Source: Pempheris klunzingeri (lineage: Eukaryota; Chordata; Actinopteri; Acropomatiformes; Pempheridae). Taken from it: a DNA stretch of 64,000 nt. This document shows, one piece after another, positions 49,498 through 61,482 of the stretch. The DNA lies in the NCBI RefSeq assembly GCF_042242105.1, contig NC_092013.1:5777730-5841729 (forward strand). The letters are read 5' to 3'. Numbering within the stretch: position 1 is the first letter of the stretch; each line of letters opens with the position of its first letter. The notes under the pieces were generated by a model, which was not told where the DNA came from, did not search any database, and was given only the letters and a program-made list of their open reading frames with translations. Both the position numbers and the translations under genes were made by a program.

Positions 49498-51544
49498 ATA
49501 ACTGGCAATCAGTGTCGAATTCATTCAAATTCAAATGTGTAGCTAAGCTGCATGTAGATTCTGTCCCTGTCGATAAACAGATTCTGGATGTGGTGTAGCA
49601 CAGTAACAACGTCCAATTTTCACTAGGTTGCATTTAAGCTTAAGTTGGAGTCACGGCGCAAAAACTTAACATTTTCACATCTATCGCAACATAATGTGAG
49701 CATTGTCTCGAGGAGAAAGTCCCTACAGGTGTACTCTTAATTTTTTTTTTTTGTAATTTGACTCTAGCCTACCAAGAAGAAAACACCTTAAAAAGGATCC
49801 TAATCAGGACCAGCAGCAACACTCAGTCACGTGTAAACATGCTGGCGTTGGGATTTGAGACTTTCAGTTCGCTCTCTGCACTCTAAAACCACCCGGTGAT
49901 GCAGAAAGTAAGAAAAGGAGGTGGAGGTGAGGAGCAGTTTGTGTGTTAAGTTTCTCTTCGACTGTTTTTTTTTTTTTTTTTCTCTCTCAGTGAAAGTCTG
50001 TTGAGGCCCTGAGGTTTAAGAGGCAGAGAGAGGTGAAGGAGGAGACGTGAGAAAAAGGTCTTAACCTTGCTCACCCCCAACCAAATGACGTCGCTGTGAG
50101 GGGATCATGAGGGAGCCATTGTGACTGAAGACACTACTCGAGGAGGGTCCAAAGCACTGGAGTCACGGCAGAGTCTGCAGGTTTAAGTTGATTTGCATCA
50201 AAGTCAAACAGACAAGTCGTGAGGGGGACAGAGCGATTCTGCCACGGGACGCGCCGATGGACAGTGACACGGCGAGCCGGCCAGCTCATCGACCGGTTAA
50301 TGAGCCAAACCGTCTGTCCATTAGCCAGAGTGTCTGAGCCCTCCCAGGAAATACAAGGGACAAGTCAGGGAGAACAGAAAAAAAAAACAAAAAAGAAAAC
50401 AGCAACAAGTGAAGACACGGCAGAGAGAGCCAATCCTTTAACACAAAAACATACGATCTGACATGGACGAGCCAGACGAAGAGCCGTCCAGCTACAGTGG
50501 GGTTCAACAGACCACCACAAGGACAGTTTCATCATTTATCAAAAACCGAGACACTCTATTTACTATTTTTGAAATGAGTACCACATTATTTAGAACTAAC
50601 GTTATTTTTACATTTGGGAAATGCTTTTCAAATACAGGTATATATGATGGAAAGATACGATGTCAATCATGGTCTTTTTATAACAAACGATATGTTCCTG
50701 TTACTACTGGTAATGCCTGAACATAAAAAAAAACAACTCTGATTAAAGAGCTGGAACCAGACAGACCTAGACACATCTCCGTGGTATAAAGCCAACATCT
50801 TCGTGAGCCAGAACTTTGTCTGCATCCAAGATGCAAAGCCGACACAACACAGACAGTCTCACTCCGGCTGACGAAACTACACTTAAAAAGCCAACAAACT
50901 GCAGCAGTTACTGAACCACTTCCTTAATGGCGAAACAAGTCTAGCACGGGTTCAGCAATACTGAAATTTCACTGGTGAAGACTTGAAGAAGCTCTCGTTT
51001 ACAAAAGAAATCGAATTCGTGGCTGTAAGTGAACAACTCACAGTGCAGCATGAGCGAAAGAGTCATACAACAGGGTGTAAAAACTAGAGTTCAGCATGAT
51101 GGAGGAAAGATTCAGGTGTGAGGATGTTTTTGCCTTGTTTGGAGTCACTAACATGATTAATCGCACACTGACCATCGAGCGCTACGGCTCTACGCCGCAG
51201 AAGCATGCCATCTGATCTGGTTTAAAGCACTATGGAAGAGGGTGGATCCTCAACCTCCTCAATGGGAACATTGAAGGATGTGAACTATAACTAAACATCA
51301 AACAGTGCTGGAATAACTTCAGTTCTTAAACTCTGCAAAACATCTGATGCCGGACAGAGTGCAAGCTGTAATTAAGGCAAACGGTGGAAACCCCAAATTC
51401 TGACTCTCGGTGAAAACAGTACCAACAAACTTTGGCTAAACACGTATGTAACAGCATCCAAAGTACTACTTGACCGATTTATATTAGTTTAATAAATGAT
51501 GAAAAGTTTTTGGCAGTAGACCTTTGACCCCACTGTATCTGTAA

Positions 51545-51553
51545 ACACACACG

Positions 51554-51594
<41 letters not shown>

Positions 51595-51605
51595 ACGCAC
51601 GCACA
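51545..51605. repeat. (AC)n microsatellite in the ube2r2 3'UTR
   Basis: CA repeats with CGCACGCA ends, about 80 bases beyond the ube2r2 stop. Confidence 0.92.
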
Positions 51606-51681
51606 CTGAAAATTGTAACGTAACACGTAAAAGAGGGAGGGTGGTGGGGGAGTTGGCAGGGAGGAGTTATCATCCAGGTCA

Positions 51682-54600
51682 TCATGAGTCTTCGTTGCCA
51701 GAGTCGTCTTGGTTGTCGTAACGTCTGGTGGACGTCCCGCCGTCCTCCGCGGCGCTGATCCCGCCGGCTTCGCCTACAGACTCCATCTCGCTCTCGTCCT
51801 CCTCCTCGTCCTCCTCCTCCATGTCGTCGTCGTAGAGGTCGTCATAGAGAAGGTCTGAACTGCTGTCCTGGGAGGGAACCCTGGTCTGGACGCAGTACTC
51901 CGCCAGCGTGGTCGGCACCTTGACGCCATCTCGCTCAGCCTCCGCCGCTGTTGACATCACCTGCTTCCTGTAGGCAGAATAGTAATAAAATCAGATGGAC
52001 TAACTTAAAATACAGTTTTTTGGTGCGCGTACTCTGTTCATGGTTGAAATACTCTATATTGCCAATTACCTGATAATCTCTGCATACTCCTTGTCCTTGC
52101 CTTTGCTGTCCCTCCATTTACGAAACATAACAGATGCATCCACATTGGCAGGGGAGAAGGTGTTGGGCTCATTGAGCAGAGAGATCACGCTAAGCAGGAT
52201 AGTCCTGATGATGAAGGAACGGCAGACAAACACACACACACAGACAGAAAATGAGGACACTCCGGTATGAGATCATGTCATTTGTAGGAGAGAAAAGCTC
52301 TGCGCAGGCTTTCTGAAACCAAATAGGCTTCATTCCAGCCCAGACAGAAGCGTTAATTCACCTCTTTCCCCTTGTGGCTCAATTACACACCGACCCAATC
52401 TGGTGAGGCTTTCAAATCCAGACTCAGCACTTTAGCTCTAGTCCTCCACAAAACCAGTCTTGCTGACATTTTAATTCACAGGATATTCTGAACGCTACCC
52501 TGCAGTCGTGTCTTGAGGTGAGCAAAGAACAAAGGAATGCTGAAACTGTGCTGTTACTTCATACTTTTCCAATTTGCAGTTTAAAAATTACATTGGATTT
52601 ATGATGTTTGTACATCAGGTGACGTTTCATGTGGAGACTATGGAGGAGTCGAACTGGGGATGTTGCTGTTATGTGCTATGTGTGTTAACTGTTTGGTTGC
52701 CACCATACCCTCAGCTTTCTTATATTATATTCTATATTCAAGAACAGGAGGTACAATGTGCATGAGTGGTGAAATAAATGCCCATACTGTATTCAAAGTC
52801 ACATAAAAGCTATAAAAGACAATATGTCTAGCTTCAGGTTAAGGTGCACACAGTAGCAGCACTATATTTGCACTATCCCTTTTAAATTATTCTTCTGTAC
52901 ATTGCCCTCTTTTTTTTAGATTTATAATTGTTTTTCTATTTTTTTTATTCTTGTGTCTATGTGGAGGGAAACGAACAAAGTAAGAATTTCATTGCTCAGT
53001 GTCACCATCGTGTTCTTACTGTGCACATGACAAATAAACATCTTGAGTCTTGAATCTTGAATCTAGCAGAGTAACCTCATGAGGTAGGTGGATTTGCAAG
53101 GTCACCAGCACGTCTATATCCATCTCGCCAGTCTTCAAGTTATGCGTTTGTAGCCAAACCCCAGTAGTTTGGACCAATCATCCTGAGCGATGAGCAGGAT
53201 TTAGATGTGACGACAGCGAGAAGCTACCGTTCGTTTGAGGACAACAATGCTGCCCCCGAAGAGGTTAATATTGATGCTGCTAAAGCATCGGCTTTATCTG
53301 AACCGGAGAGAATTTCCTTACTGAAAGCAGACCAAACACTTCACAGGCAAGAGCAAGAGTTTTAACCACGTTTACATGGCTTGTTGATCTGATGGTTCAT
53401 CCACTCACCTGCCAAGTATTCTCTGAACATGCCCCTTTACAAACTGTTTCTGCGGACGACTTCCCAGATGGCTGTGCTATAAGCCATCTGGTGTGTTAGG
53501 TAAGCAGCAGAGGTTAAAGAGTGCAGACTACCTGACGTTCTGGGTGGGGTTCCACCGTTCGGAGGGTAGCTCCCCGCTCTGAGGGTCATCGACAGGAGGG
53601 TGCAGGATGGAGATGCACACATCTCCATTCTGGAAAGAGAACAAAACACATATCTGTCATGAAAACACGAAGGGGTCTACATTTAGCATTTACATTTTGA
53701 TAACGGTATATGTGCCAAAACCCTGTGTGAAAGCATTTTATAACAGACACAAAATGTCTTACCTCATAGATGTTTGGGTGCCACATCTTGGTGAGGAAGC
53801 GGAAGGTTGGTGGGGAGTACGGGTAGTCAACAGGGAACTTGATGTGAGCCTGGGAGAACAAACAGGCTGAGAGTCAACAGTTTTACAGACAGCTAAACCT
53901 GACTACCGCCAGGTTTACATCCTTCGAGCCCGTTGGCCTCAGCTTGAGGTTGGAGGGATCCCAGCGAGATGTGAGCTGATGTTTTGGTGCAAATGTGGAA
54001 TGTAAAAAAAAAATAAAAATACACTTCATACATCTAACTAAACAAAACACATATAAATCTGTAGACATAGTTTCTCTTGTGAGACAAATTAAATTCTTCC
54101 TTCATGCTTCTTAGAGCAAAAATAAAGCGAAACAACGATTTGCATTGTAGATTTTAAAGACCCCCTTTGGTGAAAATCAAGTTTTTAGCCTTGTTGTGTT
54201 TTTAATATGCATATCAAAACATATCAGCAGCAAAATAAGGGCTGAGCGTGACTGCTTTAAACCTGCAGTGTACCAACGAATTCAGCCAGGCGGGGTTTCA
54301 TATGTCACAGACCTAAGGAACCAATCCCTTTCATGGAAGCGGTGACGCTTTACATATCATAGGCCAGGTGTAGTTTCTTAGCATAATTTTGCAAGCTAGC
54401 GAAGTTTCACAGCTTTAGAAACGATGATAGAGATGTGTTTATTTCTTAGGGTACATATTTACAGGCTGGGTAATGTGTATTTGGAGATCATGAAATTTGT
54501 CCAGACCGTCCATGTCTGGATGTGTGAACGATTACAGATCTGTTGCAGCGTTGTTGTCCTCGTGTTTATTTTATTCCATTTTGTACTGACGTGGACTTAT

Positions 54601-56639
54601 GTTTCTGAAATAAAGTTAGAATGATGATGATGAAATACAGTTTGAAAAGTAAGCTCACAACCTCACAAGCTGACAATTAACAACTATTCAGCTGCAAAGG
54701 AAACTTCCCGTATCCTTTCATATGAAACAAGTCACGACAGGGAAATATATCATTCACATCATTCAATCACACCGTGAAGCAGCCGACATTCATGTTATCA
54801 GTCATTTCAAATTAATTTCCATAGAGCCAAACTATGTAACTAGCAGGTGATGTAACAGTTGGTGCCTCTGGTTGTGTTTTCTTTTCAGAATATTGCGCAA
54901 TTATCTAGGTGAAAGGCTCGTGGGCTTGGGTGTGTGTAACACCACCCCACTCAGATAGGACTATCACTACTGCACAACTGGCCACAACACTAGTTCAACC
55001 TCAGGACACACACAGGTGTCATGACACTCTGGTAGAAATGTCAGAGATCAGTGTCCATCATCCTGGCATACAGACGCATGTCCAAACATCTTATCCCTGT
55101 TCCAAATAACTATGGAATAACCCACTGTGCTACGGCAGCCATGCAGGATTTAGCAGCAGAAATAAAGCTATATAGCGACTCTACTTCTTTTCTCCCACCG
55201 ACATGCCATTAAATGCAGATCAATCACACCCTAGCAGTCAAGGCATTCCTTTCTGTACCATACCACACTCAACATAACGTCTTGAGCATTATTTTTATTA
55301 CTGTAGTCATGTGGGTGTCACAGTGATTCAGGAGTGAGCACTATTTGCTTCAAAGCAAGAGGATTTTTGAAAGTGTCAGCAGGCTCTGAGTTACATGTCA
55401 CGTGTCTCGTTAACAGACATGCATGTTAGGTAAAATCTGAAGCTCTAGCTATGGCACCAATTGCACAGGAACAGGGATACCTCCCCTGTTCTCCCCTGAG
55501 GTCTCTCCCATCGTTCTTCCTGTTTTTGTGAGCGAGGGTTGTCCTTATCTGACTGCAGGGTTAAGTGATATGAGGGTGTAATAAGATATGATGCACAGAT
55601 TGTCAAAATCCCTCTGAAACAAGCGTGTGAACTATCAGTTCTGTTAAACTCATTTGACTTGACCTGACGATAGATAACTGAAGGATGTCACTGTAGAGCC
55701 ACAGCATATCATAATCAGCGATAATCAGCTGCGTGAGTAGACAACAGCGACGTCCTCGCTGTATTATTTTGGCATTCCTGGAAGGATACAGCGTCATCTG
55801 CACTGACCCAGCTTGAATGCAGACACTCACTGTACTGCATTTAGTTCAAGATGTCTCACTGAATAAGTAACATGAAAGAAAGGAAGATGAGGCTAATCAT
55901 GCCCTTCTCTCTTACTCTTTCTCTGTGCTGAGATGCCATTTATATCGGTCTCACTGCTAAAAATAGCTTTCTGAAGCACAACCATCATACAGTGAGGGGG
56001 GGCTGGACAAGGAGAGCGGGTGGGGGGGGGGGGGGGGGACAGGGCAGAAAACCTAAAAAAAAATTAAGAAAAATGAATGGCTGCCTGAAAATGGTTTAAA
56101 ACTGAACAATTCTTCGACAGTTTATAGAGGTGAGCCAGGCCATTGCTGAATTACAGTTTTTAAAGTGCAACATCCATTATAATAACACTTTACTTGGTCT
56201 GACACGTTGAGTTCAAACACAGTCGCTGTCAGTGAACTACCTGGCTGTTTTCCAAGTTGCAGTAACATCCTATGTATCCTGCTTGGGAAGAAAACTCACC
56301 CAGGATCCCATTTGCACAGTATACATACAGTAAATATAATCCCCTGCGAGTGATTAGCGTCTTAAATGTGTCTCATTATCTAGACACAGTGCCGTGTTTG
56401 GACTGTCATGAATTCATAACTCAAATTCCTGCTCTTTTCGGTATTAGAAAGCCGTGCCCCACCTTGAAGTAGCCTCCCTCGTACAGGGTGTTTGGGGGTC
56501 CGAAGATGGCCACCTCCCAGTTGTAGAGGTCAGACTCCTCCACCAGAGTGATGCGGAAGCCCTCCACCGGCTGCTCCTGCAGGGACTTCAGCTCCATCAT
56601 CAGGGCCTTCTGGGAACTAGGGGTTGCCTGGTGGGCCAT
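51682..56639 (-). CDS. ube2r2: UBE2R2-type (Cdc34) ubiquitin-conjugating enzyme
   Basis: Five coding exons on the minus strand, 56639-56463, 53849-53763, 53629-53532, 52204-52070 and 51967-51682, join in phase to give 260 residues. The E2 fold is complete: the HPN motif (MWHPNIYE), catalytic Cys93 in [10 protein letters not shown] and the acidic-loop insert [14 protein letters not shown] specific to Cdc34-type E2s. It accepts ubiquitin from E1 and extends chains with SCF cullin ligases. [15 protein letters not shown] and [21 protein letters not shown] favour UBE2R2 over CDC34. The C-terminal acidic tail, which docks on the cullin basic canyon, has [10 protein letters not shown], a Glu-rich run, then a Gly/Ser/Ala segment and the end DDSGNEDS. 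At 260 residues it is longer than human UBE2R2 (238). The first coding exon appears to be preceded by a 5'UTR exon. Confidence 0.94.
52205..53531 (-). other. ube2r2: ube2r2 intron 3
   Basis: About 1.3 kb between the third and fourth coding exons. It contains a LINE-like tail at 52967-53062 on the minus strand and no exon. Confidence 0.75.
52967..53062 (-). repeat. LINE-like 3' tail (minus orientation)
   Basis: On the minus strand it reads GATTCAAGATTCAAGACTCA, then TTTATTTGTCATGTGCACAG and ATTCTTACTTTG, the same family as at 8703-8815. Confidence 0.5.
53850..56462 (-). other. ube2r2: ube2r2 intron 1
   Basis: About 2.6 kb. A stretch at about 54150-54410 reads like part of an interspersed repeat, and a poly-G run of about 20 bases lies near 56021-56040. 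No exon is seen. Confidence 0.65.
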
Positions 56640-56999
56640 GTTAATCCCACTTCTGACACCAGTGGCCGCAGACCGACCAGTGGGTGGTGTGGGGGGGTTA
56701 CGGCAGAGTGGAAAGAAAAATGATGGACTTAATGACACGGTCAGGACGCTGCTTGGAATTTCATAGATGCAACAATTCATTATTAGTGAGGACTGAAGCA
56801 GCAACACCTCCAGTCTGTCAGCTCTGATCGTGCTGACATTAGTCTTTCTAGAACATGTTGGGACAAAAGGAGCAGCAAACCTGAACAGACAACAGTCCTG
56901 CTGGTAAACTGACCTTCACATAAAGAATTTAGACACAAACAGGATATGTGGCCTGCAGAGCTAGCTCAGGTCAGTGCTTTAGTTCGCAGGCCCTTTATG

Positions 57000-57680
57000 G
57001 GGGGGAGAAAAAGCAAAGTTAATAAAAAGTGTTTACCTCCGTCTCCTTGCACTGTAATGTGTATTCGTGTCGTTACAGCTGAGAACTGGACGGTAAAGTC
57101 ATTGGGTGTCCATGCTAGCCTGGCTATGGCTTGACAAAGAGACAGTGACAGGAGCAGTGGGTTTTCTGCTAAAGCCTATGGCTGGTCCTCGTGTTGTGTT
57201 TCCGAAATTCTTTGTGTGCCAGTGTTGACAGTTGACATGGAGCTAATATCAGTGTAAGTCACCGTCTCCTGTGGCTCATTCTTGGGCTCCAAAGCGGGAA
57301 CTCGCCCTCCCTGACATCCCTCCGTGCCGCTGGTTCGGTTCGGGCAGGCGCTCAGCTGATCCCTGCTTGTTTATGTTTGTTTATCTGCTCTCTGGCTGTC
57401 TCAACTTCTCCACACGTCAGCTAAATCCCCACCGAGCAACTTCGTTCAAATGGAGCAGCCCCTCTGCTCTCCACCGTCCCCTCCGGCACAGTGGCAGCGT
57501 AAAAGGCTAATGAATACGAGCCCACGGTCGCGAAAAGGACAGTAAGTGAGAGGTTTACACTCGCCAAATACACTGGATTTCATCGATTTTTATTTTCCTC
57601 CCATCGGTGCTTCCGGCTATCGAGTGCGCGTGTCTGCAGAACGTCAAGCACGTAAGGGTGAACGTGACGTGCGCGCACTC
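57000..57680 (-). promoter_or_regulatory. ube2r2: probable ube2r2 promoter and first exon (CpG-rich)
   Basis: A stretch with clustered CG dinucleotides (about 57290-57680) sits upstream of the first ube2r2 coding exon. Possible minus-strand donors are seen (for example GAG|GTAAAC near 57036), and the coding exon has a CAG acceptor about 14 bases before its ATG. The exact exon is unresolved. Confidence 0.35.
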
Positions 57681-59000
57681 GATGCAATAAAATAAAAAAT
57701 AAAAAAACGCAAACAAAACAATAAAACATGTTAATAAATAAAAATAACAGTTAGGACAATAATATATGTGTATTTATTACAATTTTATGGTTTTTAAAAA
57801 ATTATTACCATTATCATTCAAAAGTAGGTGTACCCCATTTTCTTTGATGATAACATTCATATATTTCCATAAGCATCACTTCATTGATCAGCAAAATCAC
57901 ATAAAATCCCAGTGTAACATTTAAATTCCATGTTGAATTTGAAACATTGTTAGTTTTGACTTTTGTGAAGTTTGAATAACACATCAGCTGCTTGACTTTA
58001 GGTCTCTGGTTTCTACAGAGATTGCATAGCTAATTATCTTAATTTGTAATTTATCTAATTAGTTAATTTCACATTGGTAGTGGTAAGAAGTTATGTATTA
58101 AACATTATTCAACAATTATATGCCTCTTATAAAATTGTAATCAATGTAGGCCTGTACTGTTACAGTGGTATTTGTTATCTATGGTGTAGTGAGTTTATGG
58201 AAATGTTGAGAAACACTTTGCATATGCTGCTATTGCCTCTAGTTCACCAAAATGGGTTAAATGAGTAATTTATCTGAGTAGATTAGTTTTCCACTTTATC
58301 TCTATAGCCTAACTGATTACATCATTTAGTGTACTCCACTGACATCATTTTGAAAGGGCAGGCTGTTTTGATAGTTTTACAGTTTATTTGTGATTAATAC
58401 TTAACTATGTAAGTGGTGCATGATATTTTAAATTTGACTACTATTACTTTCAGAAATGAATCAGATAATGATATCTGGTTAGTGTCAAGGAGATACATCT
58501 TGGCCACTTTTAGTCCTCTCTTCAACATCTTGAAGGCTCCAACACTTAATCAGGTTGGAGGTTGCTGGATAATACAACCACAGAAATTTACATCTGGCTT
58601 TTTGTAAAGTTGATTTCATCATCAGTAGCAAGATAGTATACATTTTCCTTAGAAAACACAGTATTGGAGAGATTTTTCTAACAATTGCTCAACTAAAGAA
58701 AGCATGCAATACACTTTGTCAGCCCCACGTCTTTGAGGGAATGAAACATTAAATGTGAATTTTTGCCATTACATTTTTAGTTAAATTAGTTTAAATGAAA
58801 CAACACTTACGTCAATGAATTTAATTTTTTTTAGTTGTACCTCACTATCAGTATTTTACTATTCCCTCAATAAAGTTCAGTGTATGCTCCCTGTTTTCTC
58901 TTTATGCATGACATTGAGGGAGACACAATTGCATTTTGTAGTACATTTATGAAGCCAGCGACACTAATATTAAAAAAACAGCACTTGAAATCCTGTTTTT
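57681..59000. other. AT-rich spacer between divergent ube2r2 and ubap1
   Basis: About 1.3 kb, strongly AT-rich, with no supported exon and no clear simple repeat beyond A/T runs. Confidence 0.6.
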
Positions 59001-59019
59001 GCCACATGTTTAGTAAAAA

Positions 59020-59135
59020 CAGGAACTAGCAGGAAGCAGCAGGAAGTAATGTTGTGGTGTTCTGACGTCATGCGGGTGAGTGACGTCAGACAGGAACCAG
59101 TGGAAGGGAGGTTGACAAATCAAGATGGCGTCCCA
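59020..59135 (+). promoter_or_regulatory. ubap1: ubap1 promoter with paired CREs and a YY1-type site
   Basis: Two full palindromic CRE sites TGACGTCA lie at 59063-59070 and 59081-59088. GGAA cores typical of ETS factors occur upstream in tandem (AGCAGGAAGCAGCAGGAAG, about 59029-59047), and a YY1-type AAGATGGCG lies at 59122-59130. This set matches TATA-less housekeeping promoters. The transcription start is probably between these motifs and 59262. Confidence 0.6.
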
Positions 59136-59262
59136 CGCCGAAGCAGGAAAGAGATGTCAGTACAAATAAAACTCATTCGGAGGGAATAGTTTAATAAACC
59201 AAGAGTGCCAACTCGACAAGACGTCGTTTGGATTTTGAAGGAACAAGACGGAGCAGACACAG
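59135..59262 (+). other. ubap1: ubap1 non-coding first exon
   Basis: The exon ends at a strong donor, GACACAG|GTGAGAAG (59262/59263). The short upstream ATG frame at 59125-59169 may lie within it. The coding start is in the next exon, as in mammals. Confidence 0.5.
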
Positions 59263-61473
59263 GTGAGAAGAGCGCGTGTTTAAATGTGAGTTGTGTTTCA
59301 GGGGCGGTGGCAGCGGAGCGTCCGGGCACATAACGTTACAGCCAGGCCACTGGCGAAGCTAAGCGTCTTAGCATGAACGGTAGCTTTTCCCCAAAACCAT
59401 GAAATAGCGGCTTTGCCAGTAAAGTAGTGCGTTCGGTTTTAATATTCCGGTAATACCAAGTAATGTCACACCCGCCGTTGTTCTCAGCTAATTTGTCGCT
59501 GTAGTTTAGCTCCTTCAGCTATTACTAACCAGAGAGAGTAATAGCTTAGCTTGTTGCTAATTATCATAACTTAATAATGGCAGCTAATGATTGTGTCGTA
59601 CTTTGGTGCGGTTGATGGCGTTATTGAGAGCCTCGCGCTGCGGCCGGGAGCCTTGAAATGTGCTTAAGTGTGATAAAGCACAGTTGGCTGACACCACTGC
59701 GATCCTTTCGTTATCGTTTTAAGTTAGAAGCGGCGTAGCTTCCCCCTAAATTAGCTAACATAACCTCCGAGTCGTCCCGTGTTGTTGTGCTTGTTATTGA
59801 TTCCGGGAACACTAATACTAACTTGTCTTAACTCTAACCGTGAGTAACGTCACTAGCTAAGCTGTTGTTAGAGAGCAGCAAGTTACGGCGGAGGTGTGTT
59901 AGTTTAACTTTATCCCTTTATATTAAGACAAACTATTAACGCTTGATCACGAGATACCTCCAGATCATGTGTGGCCCATTTCCACACATGATTAACCAGA
60001 TAATTTACAGTCACGTGTCAAGTGTTTTGATTAACTCAACATTGGGGCTAAAGTAACCTGCCTGTAGATTGTCTTTTTACATACATGTAATTTGAATCAT
60101 AGGATTTACACACGCAGTGTATTACAAACTACTGTGTTTTTCCACTATTTTTTGTTTTTTCAGCAGCTGGCTCTCATAGAACCAATATGGCCCAGTAGGG
60201 TTAGACTGATAACCGGGTTTTTATGTCCAGTACCATCCTTTAAGACCTGGACCATAATGAAACACATATTTTAAGCTTGACACACATCATCAATCTCTCT
60301 TTGGCTAGTCTTTTATCAATACACACACTCGTTTTTTGCTGGTAATTTACTGGCTTATGCCTGTATTAATGTCTCAGTGAATTAGAGCATCATTAAAGCT
60401 GAAAACTGGGGGGTAGACAGACTACAAAGCACCCTGAAACAGAGTATGTAGCATGGTACTGTTTTGTTATCAGTTGCTTATTGTTAATGTGTATGTAACC
60501 TGTTGCCCACCCATGTCTAGTAGACAGAGAAACCTGAGACCACTTGCGTTTAAACACTAGTTTGATGATAAAATTATCTGTCTCTCTTAAGCTTGCTAGA
60601 TGTCCAACGGGCTATTCATTTTCTATGTCCCAGTGCGGTTTTGTGGTTTGTTGGTAGTGTACTGTTGGCCTTTGTTTTGTGGAAATAGCTGGCTACAGAT
60701 TCAAATGGGGGATTGGTGAGATTGGGATTTAATCCTACGAGCAAGCATTCAAAGCACAAAGAGCTGAAAGATGCAAAGAGCTGTAGAGTTGGGTGTTGAT
60801 TTTGAGTGGTGAAGACAGCACCAGCAAACTGATCATGTATCAAAGAGCCGTTTGACTCTGTTTATTGTAAATTTAGCTTATTGGAGCTTTGAGTACGCTT
60901 CACTAACAAGTGCACCCCTGAGCTGTGTAAGTGGATCAAATTTATAACTTTTTCTACCGAGCATCGGCCTACACCAGCACCCAGATCAAAGTCCTGTCTC
61001 CAGCGGATGTGAAAACAGTGGCTTCTCTGTGTTCACTATGTCAGGCACTGTTGCGCGACACGACCACATTACATTACACAGTACAAGCCACATAGGATTA
61101 CGTGCCTTGAGATGCAGAGCTGTAAAAAGCCAATGGGATAATGAAGAATTTTAATTTGAAAATAACGGTCAGTTTGCACTACCATGTGATAAAGTGTCAT
61201 TGCTCTTACGCTTTGATTTAAAATGATTCGGTAGGATTCATTTTGAGCTCGATGAAAGACGCACTGTAAATATCAGACAGTAACACATCCTGTAAATATT
61301 AAACCAAACCTCAAGCCTGATGACACGTGAAAGTAGAACTGGGGAAATCCATTTTGGGCTTTTGCTCTCTGTTGCACCATAGTATATGATATACCATAGA
61401 TACATCCATCCACGGCTTGTAATTATCAACTGTTTACTAACTTTTGACTTGGTGTACACATGTCTATTTTCAG
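59263..61473 (+). other. ubap1: ubap1 intron 1
   Basis: About 2.2 kb; the 5' part is relatively rich in GC and CG, the rest is plain. No repeat or exon is recognised. Confidence 0.6.
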
Positions 61474-61482
61474 AGTCTCTAA

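Larger units (their letters stand above)
45716..51681. other. region between nudt2 and ube2r2, including probable ube2r2 3'UTR
   Basis: About 6 kb with no supported coding exon. Part next to 51681 must be the ube2r2 3'UTR; its end is unclear (a minus-strand AATAAA lies as far as 47212-47217). It holds a palindromic fish repeat at 48.05-48.58 kb and (AC)n tracts at 47647-47698, 49443-49497 and 51545-51600. The stretch 46550-46990 contains TAATTA-type motifs and little repeat, and may be single-copy non-coding sequence. Confidence 0.5.
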
